64,000 nt of DNA, from contig JBBRQI010000012.1 in the NCBI GenBank assembly GCA_038226665.1, forward strand, positions 30,596 through 94,595, read 5' to 3'. A program made the position numbers and the translations under genes. The stretch comes from SZAS-103 sp038226665 (GTDB lineage: Bacteria; Pseudomonadota; Gammaproteobacteria; Xanthomonadales; Xanthomonadaceae). Below, in pieces: positions 1-8,364 of this stretch. Under the pieces are notes generated by a model. That model saw only the letters and a list, made by a program, of their open reading frames with translations, ran no database searches and had not been told where the DNA came from. Positions within the stretch are counted from its first letter, which is position 1. Every line of letters starts with the position of its first letter.

Positions 1-69
1 CAATTGTTCGAGCAACTTCGTATCGGCCCGATGGCGCGTCGCCGGATCGCCGAACTGGCTGCGGGTTAA
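1..69 (+). CDS. C-terminal end of a gene truncated by the window edge
   Basis: The first 69 bases read through in frame 1 as 22 codons ending in TAA, with a C-terminus ...RRRIAELAAG. The reading frame is consistent with the coding composition of the area, and the stop lies 35 bases before the Nudix gene, so the two may be co-transcribed. Too little is present to name a family. The gene's start and most of its body lie outside the window. Confidence 0.45.
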   Translation, partial: QLFEQLRIGPMARRRIAELAAG

Positions 70-104
70 TGCATTTGGTAACGCGGGCCGGTTAGCATCG
101 GTGC

Positions 105-659
105 ATGGACAGCACGGACATCGACAAAACACGCACGCTTTTCGAAGGCAAGTACCTGCGGATGAAAGCGCGCGGCAGCTGGGAATACGCCGAGCGCACG
201 CACGCCGGCGGCCTGGCCGCGATCATCATCGCGGTGACGCCCGACGACAAGATTCTTTTCGTCGAACAATTCCGCGTGCCGTTGCAGGCGCGCACGATCG
301 AGATGCCGGCCGGACTGGTCGGCGACATCCACGCGGGCGAATCGCTCGAACTCTCCGCCGCGCGCGAACTCGAGGAAGAAACAGGCTGGCGTCCCGCGCA
401 TTGCGACGTGCTGATGATCGGCCCGACTTCGGCCGGAATGAGCAACGAACGCATCGCCTTCGTGCGCGCGATGCAGCTCACGAAGATCCACGGCGGCGGC
501 GGCGATGCGAGCGAGGACATCACCGTGCACGAAATTCCGCGCGGGGACGCACCGCGCTGGCTCGTGCAAAAGATGGCCGAAGGTTTCGAGATGGACGCGA
601 AGATGTGGGCCGGGCTGTGGTTGCTCGAGCGCAACCCGGACGGATCGCCAGCGCCATGA
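105..659 (+). CDS. Nudix hydrolase (ADP-ribose pyrophosphatase-like)
   Basis: This is a 184-residue cytoplasmic Nudix hydrolase. A complete Nudix box GX5EX7REUXEEXGU can be read at about residues 73-95, from GDIHAGE to RELEEETGW. It positions the divalent metal for cleavage of a nucleoside diphosphate linked to another group. The preceding segment (EQFRVPL...IEMPAGLVGD) is typical of the ADP-ribose/NudE-NudF branch, so ADP-ribose or a similar ADP-sugar is the likely substrate; this is inferred, since substrate cannot be read from the motif alone. The start is the ATG at 105. The next gene begins 22 bases after the stop, so the two probably share a transcript. Confidence 0.85.
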   Translation: MDSTDIDKTRTLFEGKYLRMKARGSWEYAERTHAGGLAAIIIAVTPDDKILFVEQFRVPLQARTIEMPAGLVGDIHAGESLELSAARELEEETGWRPAHCDVLMIGPTSAGMSNERIAFVRAMQLTKIHGGGGDASEDITVHEIPRGDAPRWLVQKMAEGFEMDAKMWAGLWLLERNPDGSPAP

Positions 660-681
660 CTTTCCAATTCAAGGAAGACAA

Positions 682-1461
682 ATGACGACCGAAAAACAGG
701 AAATGCTCAGCAAGGTCCCTGCCATCACCCTGGGCTTCTGGATCATCAAGATCCTCGCGACGACGCTCGGCGAGACCGGCGGCGATGCAGTGTCGATGTC
801 GATGAATCTTGGTTACCTCGTTGGAACCGGAATTTTTGCGGCGCTTTTCCTCGTCGCCGTCATCGTCCAGGTCAGGGCGAAACAATTCCATCCGATCATT
901 TACTGGACGACGATCGTGGCAACGACCACGGTCGGCACGACGATGGCGGACTACGCAGATCGTTCGCTGGGTATCGGCTATACGGGCGGCACGGCGATCC
1001 TGTTCACCCTGCTGATGGCTTCGCTGTTCGTCTGGCACCGAACGCTCGGTTCGGTTGCGGTAGACACGGTGGGCTCGCCAAAATCGGAAGCCTTCTACTG
1101 GGTCACCATCATGTTTTCGCAGACCCTTGGCACTGCCCTCGGCGACTTCCTCGCTGCCGGCCAGCACGAGATTCCAGCGGGACTCGGACTGGGTTACGGC
1201 GGCGGTGCAATCGTGTTCAGCGCAATGCTCGCAGTGGTCGCGGCCTTGTACTACCTGACCCGCGTCAACCGCACCGCGCTGTTCTGGGCCGCCTTTATCC
1301 TGACCCGGCCACTTGGCGCAGTCGTCGGCGACTTCCTCGACAAACCCGTGGCGAAAGGTGGCTTGGAGCTGAGTCGCTATACTGCATCGGCAGCGATCCT
1401 CGTTCTCATCGTGGCGCTGATCCTGATCCTGCCGCATAGGGCGGCGGAAAAACAGCATTGA
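682..1461 (+). CDS. DUF347 multi-pass membrane protein (COG4705-like)
   Basis: This 259-residue integral membrane protein is built from four copies of the DUF347 repeat. Each copy is a hydrophobic helix carrying a small-residue motif such as TLGETGGDA, TVGTTMADY, TLGTALGDF or PLGAVVGDF, followed by a glycine-rich helix. About eight membrane spans are expected. The ATG at 682 is chosen because AAGGAAG lies just upstream; the same frame is open further 5' but runs inside the Nudix gene. The family is common in proteobacteria and has no settled function; a transport role is only a guess. The conserved acidic residue in each repeat would sit in the membrane and could bind a cation. Confidence 0.8.
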   Translation: MTTEKQEMLSKVPAITLGFWIIKILATTLGETGGDAVSMSMNLGYLVGTGIFAALFLVAVIVQVRAKQFHPIIYWTTIVATTTVGTTMADYADRSLGIGYTGGTAILFTLLMASLFVWHRTLGSVAVDTVGSPKSEAFYWVTIMFSQTLGTALGDFLAAGQHEIPAGLGLGYGGGAIVFSAMLAVVAALYYLTRVNRTALFWAAFILTRPLGAVVGDFLDKPVAKGGLELSRYTASAAILVLIVALILILPHRAAEKQH

Positions 1462-1664
1462 ACATCGCCGGCATCTCATGCCAGTCGGCGCGCAGCGCGA
1501 GTGGATAGCGGAACCTTCACGCAGATCCGAAGGCGCTTGTGCGCAAGTCGCATCGGTGCGAATGTTGGTATCGGGAAATGCGGTGGTTATTGCTGGTGCG
1601 AGCACGCTCCATGGCTCAGCGCCGCATCGTCGTCTCTCGCAGTGAATCGACTCGACGGATTTGC

Positions 1665-2498
1665 ATGAAATTTCGCCGCATCGCAGCGTTTTCCGATGGC
1701 GACATCGGCGGCAATCCGGCCGGCGTCTGGATCGGCGTGGCATTGCCCGACGAGGCGGCGATGCAGCGCCTAGCGAAGCAAATCGGCTATTCCGAAACGG
1801 TATTCGCAGCGCCGAGCAAGAAGGCATGGCGGGCGCGCTACTTTTCGCCGGAATCCGAAGTGCCGTTCTGCGGGCACGCGACGATCGCGCTCGGTGCGGC
1901 GCTCGCACTCGACCACGGCGACGGCATGTACGCGCTCGAACTCAACGATGCGCACATCACCGTCGAAGGACATCGCGACGGCGAGCGCATCTTCGCCGCG
2001 CTGCAATCCCCGCATACGCACAGCGTGGCCGCCGATCCCGTCCTGCTCGCGGAAGTGCTGGAATTGTTCGGCTATGCGGCCGACGATCTCGATGCGCGGA
2101 TTCCGCCTGCGATCGCCTACGCGGGCGGCCCATTCATGGTGCTCGCGCTCATTTCCCGCGCGAAGCTCGCCGCGATGCACTACGACCTGGATGCGGGGCG
2201 CGAGTTGATGCAGCGCGCTGGCTTGATCACGATCGCGCTCGTGCAATCAGAAACGCCGCAACGCTTCCACGCACGCAATGCGTTCGCGTCCGGCGGCGTG
2301 TACGAGGATCCCGCGACAGGCGCAGCGGCGGCTGCGTTCGCTGGGTATCTGCGCGACATCAGCTGGCCGCACCGCGGCGCGATCGACATCGTGCAAGGTG
2401 AAGACATGGGTTCGCGCTCGCTGTTGCGAGCGGAGTTCACGCGCGTCGCCGGCAGTTCGATTCGCGTGTCGGGGAGTGCGCGAATGATGAAGGCTTAG
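1665..2498 (+). CDS. PhzF family isomerase/epimerase-like protein
   Basis: This 277-residue protein is of the PhzF/diaminopimelate-epimerase fold family. Visible hallmarks are GNPAGVW near the N-terminus, SETVF at about residues 43-47, the FCGHATIALG segment at about residue 70 and the C-terminal EDPATGAAAAAFAGYL motif. In PhzF itself a glutamate in the SET/E region is the catalytic acid-base; the E of SETVF matches it. Only phenazine producers use it for phenazine, and no phz genes are nearby, so the substrate is unknown. I take the ATG at 1665 because homology begins directly at MKFRRIAAFSDGD. The frame is open upstream, but that part does not resemble the family. Confidence 0.82.
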   Translation: MKFRRIAAFSDGDIGGNPAGVWIGVALPDEAAMQRLAKQIGYSETVFAAPSKKAWRARYFSPESEVPFCGHATIALGAALALDHGDGMYALELNDAHITVEGHRDGERIFAALQSPHTHSVAADPVLLAEVLELFGYAADDLDARIPPAIAYAGGPFMVLALISRAKLAAMHYDLDAGRELMQRAGLITIALVQSETPQRFHARNAFASGGVYEDPATGAAAAAFAGYLRDISWPHRGAIDIVQGEDMGSRSLLRAEFTRVAGSSIRVSGSARMMKA

Positions 2499-2515
2499 TC
2501 GATCCGGTTTTCGCC

Positions 2516-2758
2516 ATGCTGAAAGAACCATCCACTTTCCGCAAAGGACTGTTGTTTGCCGGCGCATGGGCGATCTGGTTCCTTGGCGGGATTGGATACG
2601 CCATGGCGCATGGATCGATCTTCTCGTTCCTTGTCAACATGCTGCCGGACATGAGGGTGATTCTTTTGGTCTGGGTGCTGGTATCGGGTGCATTGCTGCA
2701 TCAGGCGATTTTTCGTACTTTCCTCGGCATCACGGGACGACCACCGCCGAATCCTTGA
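2516..2758 (+). CDS. Small two-helix membrane protein
   Basis: This 80-residue hypothetical protein has two clear hydrophobic segments, about residues 11-35 (LLFAGAWAIWFLGGIGYAMA) and 47-65 (VILLVWVLVSGALLHQAI), so it should sit in the inner membrane as a hairpin. It begins 17 bases after the PhzF-like stop. I do not recognise the family. Codon composition fits the surroundings and the open frame ends cleanly, but a protein this short without a known homologue remains moderately uncertain. Confidence 0.5.
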   Translation: MLKEPSTFRKGLLFAGAWAIWFLGGIGYAMAHGSIFSFLVNMLPDMRVILLVWVLVSGALLHQAIFRTFLGITGRPPPNP

Positions 2759-2853
2759 CATCCGCATCTCCACCATCCACGCAGCTTGCCAATGTCCGGA
2801 GCATGTCTCTTGAATCTCGATCTTACTGGCTAATGCGTCGTCGAAGGAATCGC

Positions 2854-3183
2854 GTGCAACTAACTGACATTCCTTTCGGGACCACCGACTGGTCATTGAT
2901 CGAGCGCACCGAACACAAGGGCGAACGCGGTGTAGCGTATTGGCGCACGCGGCACTTCGGCAGCGTGCGTGTCCGGATGGTCGAATACAGCGCTGGCTAT
3001 CTCGCCCATCACTGGTGCGCGAAAGGGCACATCCTGTTGTGCATCGACGGGGAGTTGCTAACCGAACTGGAAGACGGCCGCTCGTTCGCGCTCAAGCCCG
3101 GCATGAGCTACCAGGTCGCCGACAATGCGGAATCCCATCGCTCGTCGACCGAGGTCGGCGCGCGCTTGTTCATCGTGGATTGA
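2854..3183 (+). CDS. DHCW-motif cupin family protein
   Basis: This is a single-domain cupin of 109 residues. The barrel motif YLAHHWCAKGHILLCIDGEL (about residues 50-69) corresponds to the DHCW-motif cupin family, here with HHWC in place of DHWC. The C-terminal ends in the characteristic GMSYQVADNAESHRSS and ARLFIVD stretches. Such proteins are small beta-barrels that may bind a metal through His residues; the biological role is not established. The GTG at 2854 is preferred because GAAGGAA lies about 8 bases upstream; an in-frame ATG at 2833 would add seven arginine-rich residues. Confidence 0.78.
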   Translation: MQLTDIPFGTTDWSLIERTEHKGERGVAYWRTRHFGSVRVRMVEYSAGYLAHHWCAKGHILLCIDGELLTELEDGRSFALKPGMSYQVADNAESHRSSTEVGARLFIVD

Positions 3184-3248
3184 TGCATCGGGAAACCGAA
3201 TTCACCGAATGCATCATCTCGTCTCGTCTTTGTATATCTCCGACGCAG

Positions 3249-4022
3249 TCATGCGCGACTCAACGAAGCCAGCAATGCGGCGATCAGTTTCGGCAGCGGC
3301 GCTGTTGCATGGGCGAGATTTGCATGGACCTCGTCCATGGTGATTTCGGCAGCGTCGCCGCAACCCGCAGCCCAGTTCGCGACCAGCGCGAGGCTTGCGT
3401 AATCGAGGTTGAGCTCGCGCGCAAGCCCCGCTTCGGGCATGCCGGTCATGCCGACAAGATCGCATCCGTCGCGGCGCAGGCGCGCGATCTCGGCTTTCGT
3501 TTCCAGGCGCGGGCCTTGCGTCGCGCCATAGCAACCGCCATCGACCACCGCGACGCCCGATGCGTGCGCGGCGTCGAGCAATGCGGCGCGCAATGACGGC
3601 GTGTACGGTTCGGTCATGTCGACGTGCATGACTTCGGTGCCCTGCTCTTCGCAATAGGTGCCGATGCGACCCCAGGTGTAATCGATGATCTGGTCGGGCA
3701 CGCCGATCGCGCGCGGTGCATAGCGTCCGGTGATGCCGCCGACCGCGTTGACCGCGAGCACGCGCGTGGCGCCGAGCTCCTTGAGCAGCCACAGGTTCGC
3801 GCGGTAATTCACCTTGTGCGGCGGCAATGAATGTTCTTCGCCGTGGCGTGCGAGAAATGCGACGCGATGCGCGCCGAGCATTCCGATGCGCACCGGCCCC
3901 GACGGCGCGCCGTAAGGCGTTGCCGCAGTCACCGCCTTATCACTTCCGAAAGCGGCCAGCTTGTAGAGGCCCGTGCCACCGATCACGGCCAATGCGACAG
4001 CACCGTCATCCTGCTTGCTCAT
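3249..4022 (-). CDS. S-methyl-5'-thioinosine phosphorylase (PNP/MTAP family)
   Basis: This 257-residue enzyme is of the MTAP/purine nucleoside phosphorylase family. It has the N-terminal GGTGLYKL loop, the HKVNYRANLW segment, GGITG.Y.P and a C-terminal VANWAAG. True methylthioadenosine phosphorylases carry an Asp-rich TDYDCW at that last position to recognise 6-aminopurines. Asn here predicts 6-oxopurine specificity, as in the Pseudomonas methylthioinosine enzyme encoded next to nagZ. The product, hypoxanthine, would be used by Hpt, whose gene ends in a 4-nt overlap with this start (ATGA at 4019-4022). The longer open frame upstream lies antisense to nothing but runs through hpt, so the ATG at 4022 is the start. 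Confidence 0.85.
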   Translation of the reverse strand: MSKQDDGAVALAVIGGTGLYKLAAFGSDKAVTAATPYGAPSGPVRIGMLGAHRVAFLARHGEEHSLPPHKVNYRANLWLLKELGATRVLAVNAVGGITGRYAPRAIGVPDQIIDYTWGRIGTYCEEQGTEVMHVDMTEPYTPSLRAALLDAAHASGVAVVDGGCYGATQGPRLETKAEIARLRRDGCDLVGMTGMPEAGLARELNLDYASLALVANWAAGCGDAAEITMDEVHANLAHATAPLPKLIAALLASLSRA

Positions 4023-4591
4023 GCTTCCCTCAGCGCGTAAATCGCCGGCAGGTTGCGGCCCTGTTCGTGGTAGTCCATGCCGAATCCGTAAACGTAGCGA
4101 TCCGGCACGTCGACGCCGACGTAATCCGCGCGCATGCCAGGCACGCAGCGGTCGTGCCGCTTCCACGCAAGCACGGCGATGCGTACGTCGGCTGCGCCTT
4201 GCTCGCGGCACCACGCGCGGATCGCGTCAAGCGTGTAGCCCTCATCGAGGATGTCGTCCGCCAGCAGCACGCGCCGTCCTTTCAATGGTGTCGAAGGCCG
4301 GTGCTTCAATTGCAGGTCGGTGCCCGAGGTGTTGCCGCGATAGCGCGTCGCATGCAGGAAATCGAATTCCATGTCGAGTGCGTTTCCCTGCCCCAAAGCG
4401 AGCGCAAGCTCGGCTGCGAACAGCATACCGCCGTGCATTACCGTCAGCAGCACGGGACGCGCAGCCGCGTCGACATTGCCGGCGTAGTCATCGCGAATTG
4501 CGCTCGCCATGCGCGCGATGGCAACATCGATGGCGTGGCGATCGTGCAGCAGATCCGAATGCGCGAGCGCGTCGGCAAGGTCGTGTTGCAT
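4019..4591 (-). CDS. hpt: Hypoxanthine(-guanine) phosphoribosyltransferase
   Basis: This 190-residue type I phosphoribosyltransferase transfers ribose-phosphate from PRPP to hypoxanthine or guanine, making IMP or GMP in the cytoplasm. The PRPP-binding signature is VLLADDILDEGYTL at about residues 98-111. The flexible region and a C-terminal VDVPDRYVYGFGMDY, which closes over the purine, are also present. It sits between nagZ (upstream, overlap ATGA at 4591) and the methylthioinosine phosphorylase (downstream, 4-nt overlap), so the three are translationally coupled. The neighbour supplies hypoxanthine from polyamine-derived methylthioadenosine. Confidence 0.9.
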   Translation of the reverse strand: MQHDLADALAHSDLLHDRHAIDVAIARMASAIRDDYAGNVDAAARPVLLTVMHGGMLFAAELALALGQGNALDMEFDFLHATRYRGNTSGTDLQLKHRPSTPLKGRRVLLADDILDEGYTLDAIRAWCREQGAADVRIAVLAWKRHDRCVPGMRADYVGVDVPDRYVYGFGMDYHEQGRNLPAIYALREA

Positions 4592-5601
4592 CAGGCCGCC
4601 CCGAAGCCATCAGCGGACAAGGTCGCAATCGCATGCGCATGTCGCGGATCGGATTGCAGCGCATTCCAACTGGTTTTGCCGCGACCGAACAAGGACGCGA
4701 GCGCATCGACCCGCCGCGCGGAGCGCTTGTCCATCGCCGTCAGCGAATCCGGAACCAGTTCGGGCGCGCACACGAGAACCGCATCACAACCTGCATCGAG
4801 ATGCGCATCGATGCGCGCGGCGATGCCACCTGCCGAATGCGCCGCAGCCATGCCGATATCGTCGGAGAACACCACGCCGCGAAAACCCATGTCCGCGCGC
4901 AAAATCTCGTTGATCCAGCGCGGCGAATAACCGGCCGGCTCCGGCGCGACCATCGGATAAGTCACGTGCGCAAGCATTATCGCTTCGGCACCAGCATCGA
5001 TGCCTGCGACGAATGGAACGAGGTCATCCACGCGCAAGGTGTCCAGCGAACGCGGATCGGTCGCGGCATCGAAATGCGTGTCTTCGAGCACCGAGCCGTG
5101 CCCCGGAAAATGTTTCAGCGTCGCTGCCATGCCGGCCGCGTGCATGCCGCGCACGTAGGCGCGCGTGAATTCGGCGACAATCGCCGGATCGGCGGAAAAC
5201 GCACGGTCGCCGATCGCTCGATTGCCGCGGCCCAGGTCGACCACGGGCGCAAAACTCAGGTCGACATCGAGTGCGCGGATTTCGCTGGCCATCAGCCATG
5301 CGTGCTCCTCGGCAAGCGTGAGCGCTGCATTCGTATCGTGCGCGTACATGCGGCCAAATCCGTCGAGCGACGGTAACGATGCAAACCCTTCGCGAAAACG
5401 CTGCACGCGACCGCCTTCCTGATCGACACACAGCAATTGCGGACGCGGTGCGGCCGTGCGGATTTCCGCAACGAGTTCGATCAACTGATCGCGCGATGCG
5501 TAATTGCGCGTGAACAGGATCACGCCGCCGACCGATGGATGCTGCAGCCAGTCGCGTTCCTGCGCATCAAGTTGCAGGCTGGCGATGCCAATGACCAACA
5601 T
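4591..5601 (-). CDS. nagZ: Beta-N-acetylhexosaminidase, peptidoglycan recycling
   Basis: This is a 336-residue family GH3 glycosidase that removes N-acetylglucosamine from muropeptides in the cytoplasm. The mobile-loop general acid/base His lies in the KHFPGHG motif (about residues 160-166). The catalytic Asp lies in VVFSDDIGM (about residues 240-248). CVDQEGGRVQRF near residue 60 is also typical. The ATG at 5601 is chosen over upstream in-frame codons because GAGGAG lies about 8 bases before it and because it overlaps the stop of the CYTH gene (TGATG). The gene is followed by hpt with an ATGA overlap. Confidence 0.93.
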   Translation of the reverse strand: MLVIGIASLQLDAQERDWLQHPSVGGVILFTRNYASRDQLIELVAEIRTAAPRPQLLCVDQEGGRVQRFREGFASLPSLDGFGRMYAHDTNAALTLAEEHAWLMASEIRALDVDLSFAPVVDLGRGNRAIGDRAFSADPAIVAEFTRAYVRGMHAAGMAATLKHFPGHGSVLEDTHFDAATDPRSLDTLRVDDLVPFVAGIDAGAEAIMLAHVTYPMVAPEPAGYSPRWINEILRADMGFRGVVFSDDIGMAAAHSAGGIAARIDAHLDAGCDAVLVCAPELVPDSLTAMDKRSARRVDALASLFGRGKTSWNALQSDPRHAHAIATLSADGFGAA

Positions 5602-6107
5602 CAGGACTTCTCCTCGGGATGCCATAGCGAATACGGTCGTTCAGCCAAGGCGAGATTGCAATAGCGCAGTGCATCGGTGACTTCGCGACCGACCCAATCA
5701 GGCTTGTCGAACAGCGTGTCGGCACTGGGCAGTTCGATCTCGGCGACGATCAAGCCCGCGTTCTCGCTCTCGAAGACATCGACTTCCCACAGGAAACCCG
5801 CATGCGTGACGTAGTGGCGGGTCTTGTCGATCAGGCCACCCACGCAGAGCTTGAGCAAGGCTTCGGCATCCGCCATCGAAATTGCGTATTCGAACTCTTG
5901 CCGGGTATGGCCAAGCTCGCGCGATTTCACGTTGAGGAATGCATTCTCGCCGGCGATGCGCACGCGCACCGACGCGTTCTGCGTGCCATTCCGCAGCGCC
6001 GCCATGTCGTTGAGATAGCCCTGCGCCATCCGCACGGATTTCGCGACATTGCTATGCCAGCCATCGCTGATCACGGCGAATTTGCGTTCGATTTCGATGC
6101 CCATCAT
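5601..6107 (-). CDS. CYTH domain protein (triphosphate tunnel metalloenzyme-like)
   Basis: This 168-residue protein starts with the CYTH hallmark EIERKF (residues 4-9) and has alternating charged residues on the strands of an eight-stranded tunnel: SVRVRIAGE, FLNVKSRE, and WEVDVFES...LIVAEIELPS. Single-domain bacterial members act on triphosphates such as inorganic tripolyphosphate or thiamine triphosphate; which one is used here is not readable. Two adjacent ATGs (6107 and 6104) could serve as start. It leads the nagZ-hpt-phosphorylase run and lies 18 bases downstream of rlmD, so all may form one transcript. Confidence 0.85.
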   Translation of the reverse strand: MMGIEIERKFAVISDGWHSNVAKSVRMAQGYLNDMAALRNGTQNASVRVRIAGENAFLNVKSRELGHTRQEFEYAISMADAEALLKLCVGGLIDKTRHYVTHAGFLWEVDVFESENAGLIVAEIELPSADTLFDKPDWVGREVTDALRYCNLALAERPYSLWHPEEKS

Positions 6108-6126
6108 TCGCGTCCTAGGCTAAGAA

Positions 6127-7509
6127 TCATTTCTCGAACAAGGCAATGCTTTCAACGTGCGCGGTGTGCGGGAACATGTCCATCACGCCGGCAGCGCATA
6201 GCTTGTAGCCGCGTTCGCGCACGAGGAAGCCCGCGTCGCGCGCGAGCGATCCAGGATGGCAGGACACGTACACGATGCGGTCGATCTTCTTGAGCGGCAA
6301 TTGCGGCAGCAAGGCTTCGGCACCCGAACGCGGTGGATCGAGCAGCAGTGCATCGTAATGATCGTTGATCCACGGCTCGTACGCGGGCGACGACGCGAGG
6401 TCCGCCGTATAGAAACGCGCATTGGCGATGTCGTTGCGCTCTGCATTCGCACGCGCCCGCGCGACCAGTCCCGCCTCGCCTTCGACGCCGACGACTTCGG
6501 CAACGCGACGCGCGATCGGCAAGGTGAAATTGCCGAGCCCGCAGAACAGATCGAGGATGCGTTGATCGGGTTTTGGATCGAGCAATTCCAGCGTGCGCGC
6601 GATCATCTTAGCGTTCATGCCGGCATTGACCTGGATGAAATCCAGCGGCTGGAACGCGAGCCTGACATCGTATTCCGGCATGACGAATTCCAGTGCAACC
6701 GCTTGTTCCGGCCACAGCGGCCGCACTGAATCGATGCCGCCCGACTGCAGCAGCACGGCGAAATCGTTGGCCTTGGCGAATGCAATCAAGATCGCCTGGT
6801 CGGATTCGGACAGCGGTAGCAGATTGCGGAACACCAGTGCGACTTGTCCGTCACCATCTGCGCGATCACCCTCGCTCTTTTTATGGCTCCCGATTCTATC
6901 GGCCCCGCTTCTATCACCAACGATGAACTCGATCTGCGCGATGTCGCGCTTTCCATCGAGCATGTCGATCATCACGCCGATCGCGCCGACTTTCGTTCCG
7001 ATTGCAGGCACCACGGTTTCGCAGCGCTGGATGTCGGCAACAAAACGCGGATCTTCCTCGCGGAATCCGACCAGCGTTCGCCCTTTTTTCTCGACGTAAC
7101 GCACCGATAACCGGCCCTTGCGCCGATAGCCCCAAGGTTGGTCGGTGAGTGCTGGCAACACGCGCTGCGGCGCCACGTGGCCAATGCGTTCGAGGTTCTC
7201 CAGCAGGACGCGCTGCTTGGCCTCGATCTGCTTTGGCGCATCCAAGTGCTGCAGCACGCATCCCGAGCATTGCCCGAAGTGTGCGCACAGCGGCGTCACT
7301 CGATCGGCCGATTCCCGCAGCACCTCGATCGCGGAGGCTTCGTCGAAATGGCGATGACGCGCGGTTGGCCTTGCGACCACACGCTCGCCCGGCAGCGCGC
7401 CGCGCACGAACACGGCCTTGCCGTCGAGACGCGCAACGCCGCGGCCATCGTGCGTCAGGCCGTCGATCTCGGCTTCGAAGGGGTCACGGGAAAAACTGCT
7501 GCGGGCCAC
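6127..7509 (-). CDS. rlmD: 23S rRNA (uracil-1939-C5)-methyltransferase
   Basis: This 460-residue RumA/RlmD-type enzyme methylates U1939 of 23S rRNA. An N-terminal TRAM domain (EAEIDGLTHDGRGVAR...) precedes the Fe-S cluster cysteines in CAHFGQCSGC. The SAM-binding motif is LDLFCGLGNFTLP, and the nucleophile Cys lies in IVYVSCHPGSLARD near the C-terminus. The start is taken as the GTG at 7509, directly before ARSSFSRDPFE. The frame stays open upstream but that part is not family-like and would be weakly translated. An unusual hydrophilic insertion rich in Asp, Gly and Lys (roughly coordinates 6855-6925) sits in the central domain. Confidence 0.88.
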   Translation of the reverse strand: MARSSFSRDPFEAEIDGLTHDGRGVARLDGKAVFVRGALPGERVVARPTARHRHFDEASAIEVLRESADRVTPLCAHFGQCSGCVLQHLDAPKQIEAKQRVLLENLERIGHVAPQRVLPALTDQPWGYRRKGRLSVRYVEKKGRTLVGFREEDPRFVADIQRCETVVPAIGTKVGAIGVMIDMLDGKRDIAQIEFIVGDRSGADRIGSHKKSEGDRADGDGQVALVFRNLLPLSESDQAILIAFAKANDFAVLLQSGGIDSVRPLWPEQAVALEFVMPEYDVRLAFQPLDFIQVNAGMNAKMIARTLELLDPKPDQRILDLFCGLGNFTLPIARRVAEVVGVEGEAGLVARARANAERNDIANARFYTADLASSPAYEPWINDHYDALLLDPPRSGAEALLPQLPLKKIDRIVYVSCHPGSLARDAGFLVRERGYKLCAAGVMDMFPHTAHVESIALFEK

Positions 7510-7692
7510 GGATTCTGATCGAACAAGCGGGCGCGTATTGTAACCGCCATGGATGGCGGTCGTTCTTACCCATGCTGCGCCCGCGACATTTGTCCATTCA
7601 TGGACAGCAGGAATGCCAAGGACGCAGGAGCGGATCCCAGTCAGGAACAATTTCCGGCGCGCATGCTATGCGTGGAGCCAAGAACTGGCTGA

Positions 7693-8313
7693 TTATTTTT
7701 GCTTCCATGCTCCACCCGCATCCTGATACCACCAGCCCGCGTGCGCACTCGCGATCCACTGCTTCGCGAATGTCGCGCGGATCTGCGATTCCCATTCGGC
7801 GTGGCCGTTGGCGACGGCGATCTCGCGATACGCAGTCTGGCGATCGCGGTTGTCATCGGCAACGGACTGATTCACGGCGACGCGATTCTTGAGCGCGATT
7901 TTCGTCGCGTCGCGCACGCTGACCAAGCCGTCCTTGCTGAAGCCCAGCGCTCCTGCGTCGAACCATGGTTGCAGCGCGGACGAAAAGCGTTGCGCCATGC
8001 GCGCCTGGATCGCCTGGATCGCTGGCGTGCGGATGGTGATATCCGGAGCCGATTGCGCCTCGGCGGCGGGAATGACCAACGACAGCAGCATCATGCCAAC
8101 CGAACCCTTCCCGCTGCCCTGATCGTCCTTGCCCGACGCGGGCGGCGGCGCAGGTTGATCGGCGGGACCGATCACCTTGTCGACGAACTCCTTCGCGGCT
8201 TCCTGCGCCTGCGCGGCGGGGAAATAGACGTTGATCGTCACGCATGCGGTCAACAGCAACACGGTGATCAGGCTTCCACCCAACAACTTACGTTGTTCGA
8301 ACAGCTTGCGCAC
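7693..8313 (-). CDS. ydbL: YdbL family (DUF1318) lipoprotein
   Basis: This 206-residue exported protein has a positively charged N-terminus, a hydrophobic segment and the lipobox LLTAC with Cys24, followed by VTINVYFPAAQAQEAA, a hallmark of DUF1318. The C-terminal half (NRDRQTAYREIAVANG ... AGWWYQDAGGAWKQ) resembles E. coli YdbL. A Pro/Gly/Lys-rich linker of about 20 residues separates the two parts. The GTG at 8313 is chosen because AGGAGA lies a few bases upstream. It follows the ydbH-like gene by 51 bases, and no separate ynbE fits between them. A role with YdbH at the envelope is inferred from this linkage. Confidence 0.75.
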   Translation of the reverse strand: MRKLFEQRKLLGGSLITVLLLTACVTINVYFPAAQAQEAAKEFVDKVIGPADQPAPPPASGKDDQGSGKGSVGMMLLSLVIPAAEAQSAPDITIRTPAIQAIQARMAQRFSSALQPWFDAGALGFSKDGLVSVRDATKIALKNRVAVNQSVADDNRDRQTAYREIAVANGHAEWESQIRATFAKQWIASAHAGWWYQDAGGAWKQK

Positions 8314-8364
8314 GATGTTCTCCTGGCTGATTTGGTTATGCGGATGCAACGAATCGATGCTGGC

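Noticed and set aside
505..681. A 5' extension of the DUF347 gene
   Set aside because: It overlaps the Nudix gene in another frame, and a ribosome site precedes the ATG at 682.
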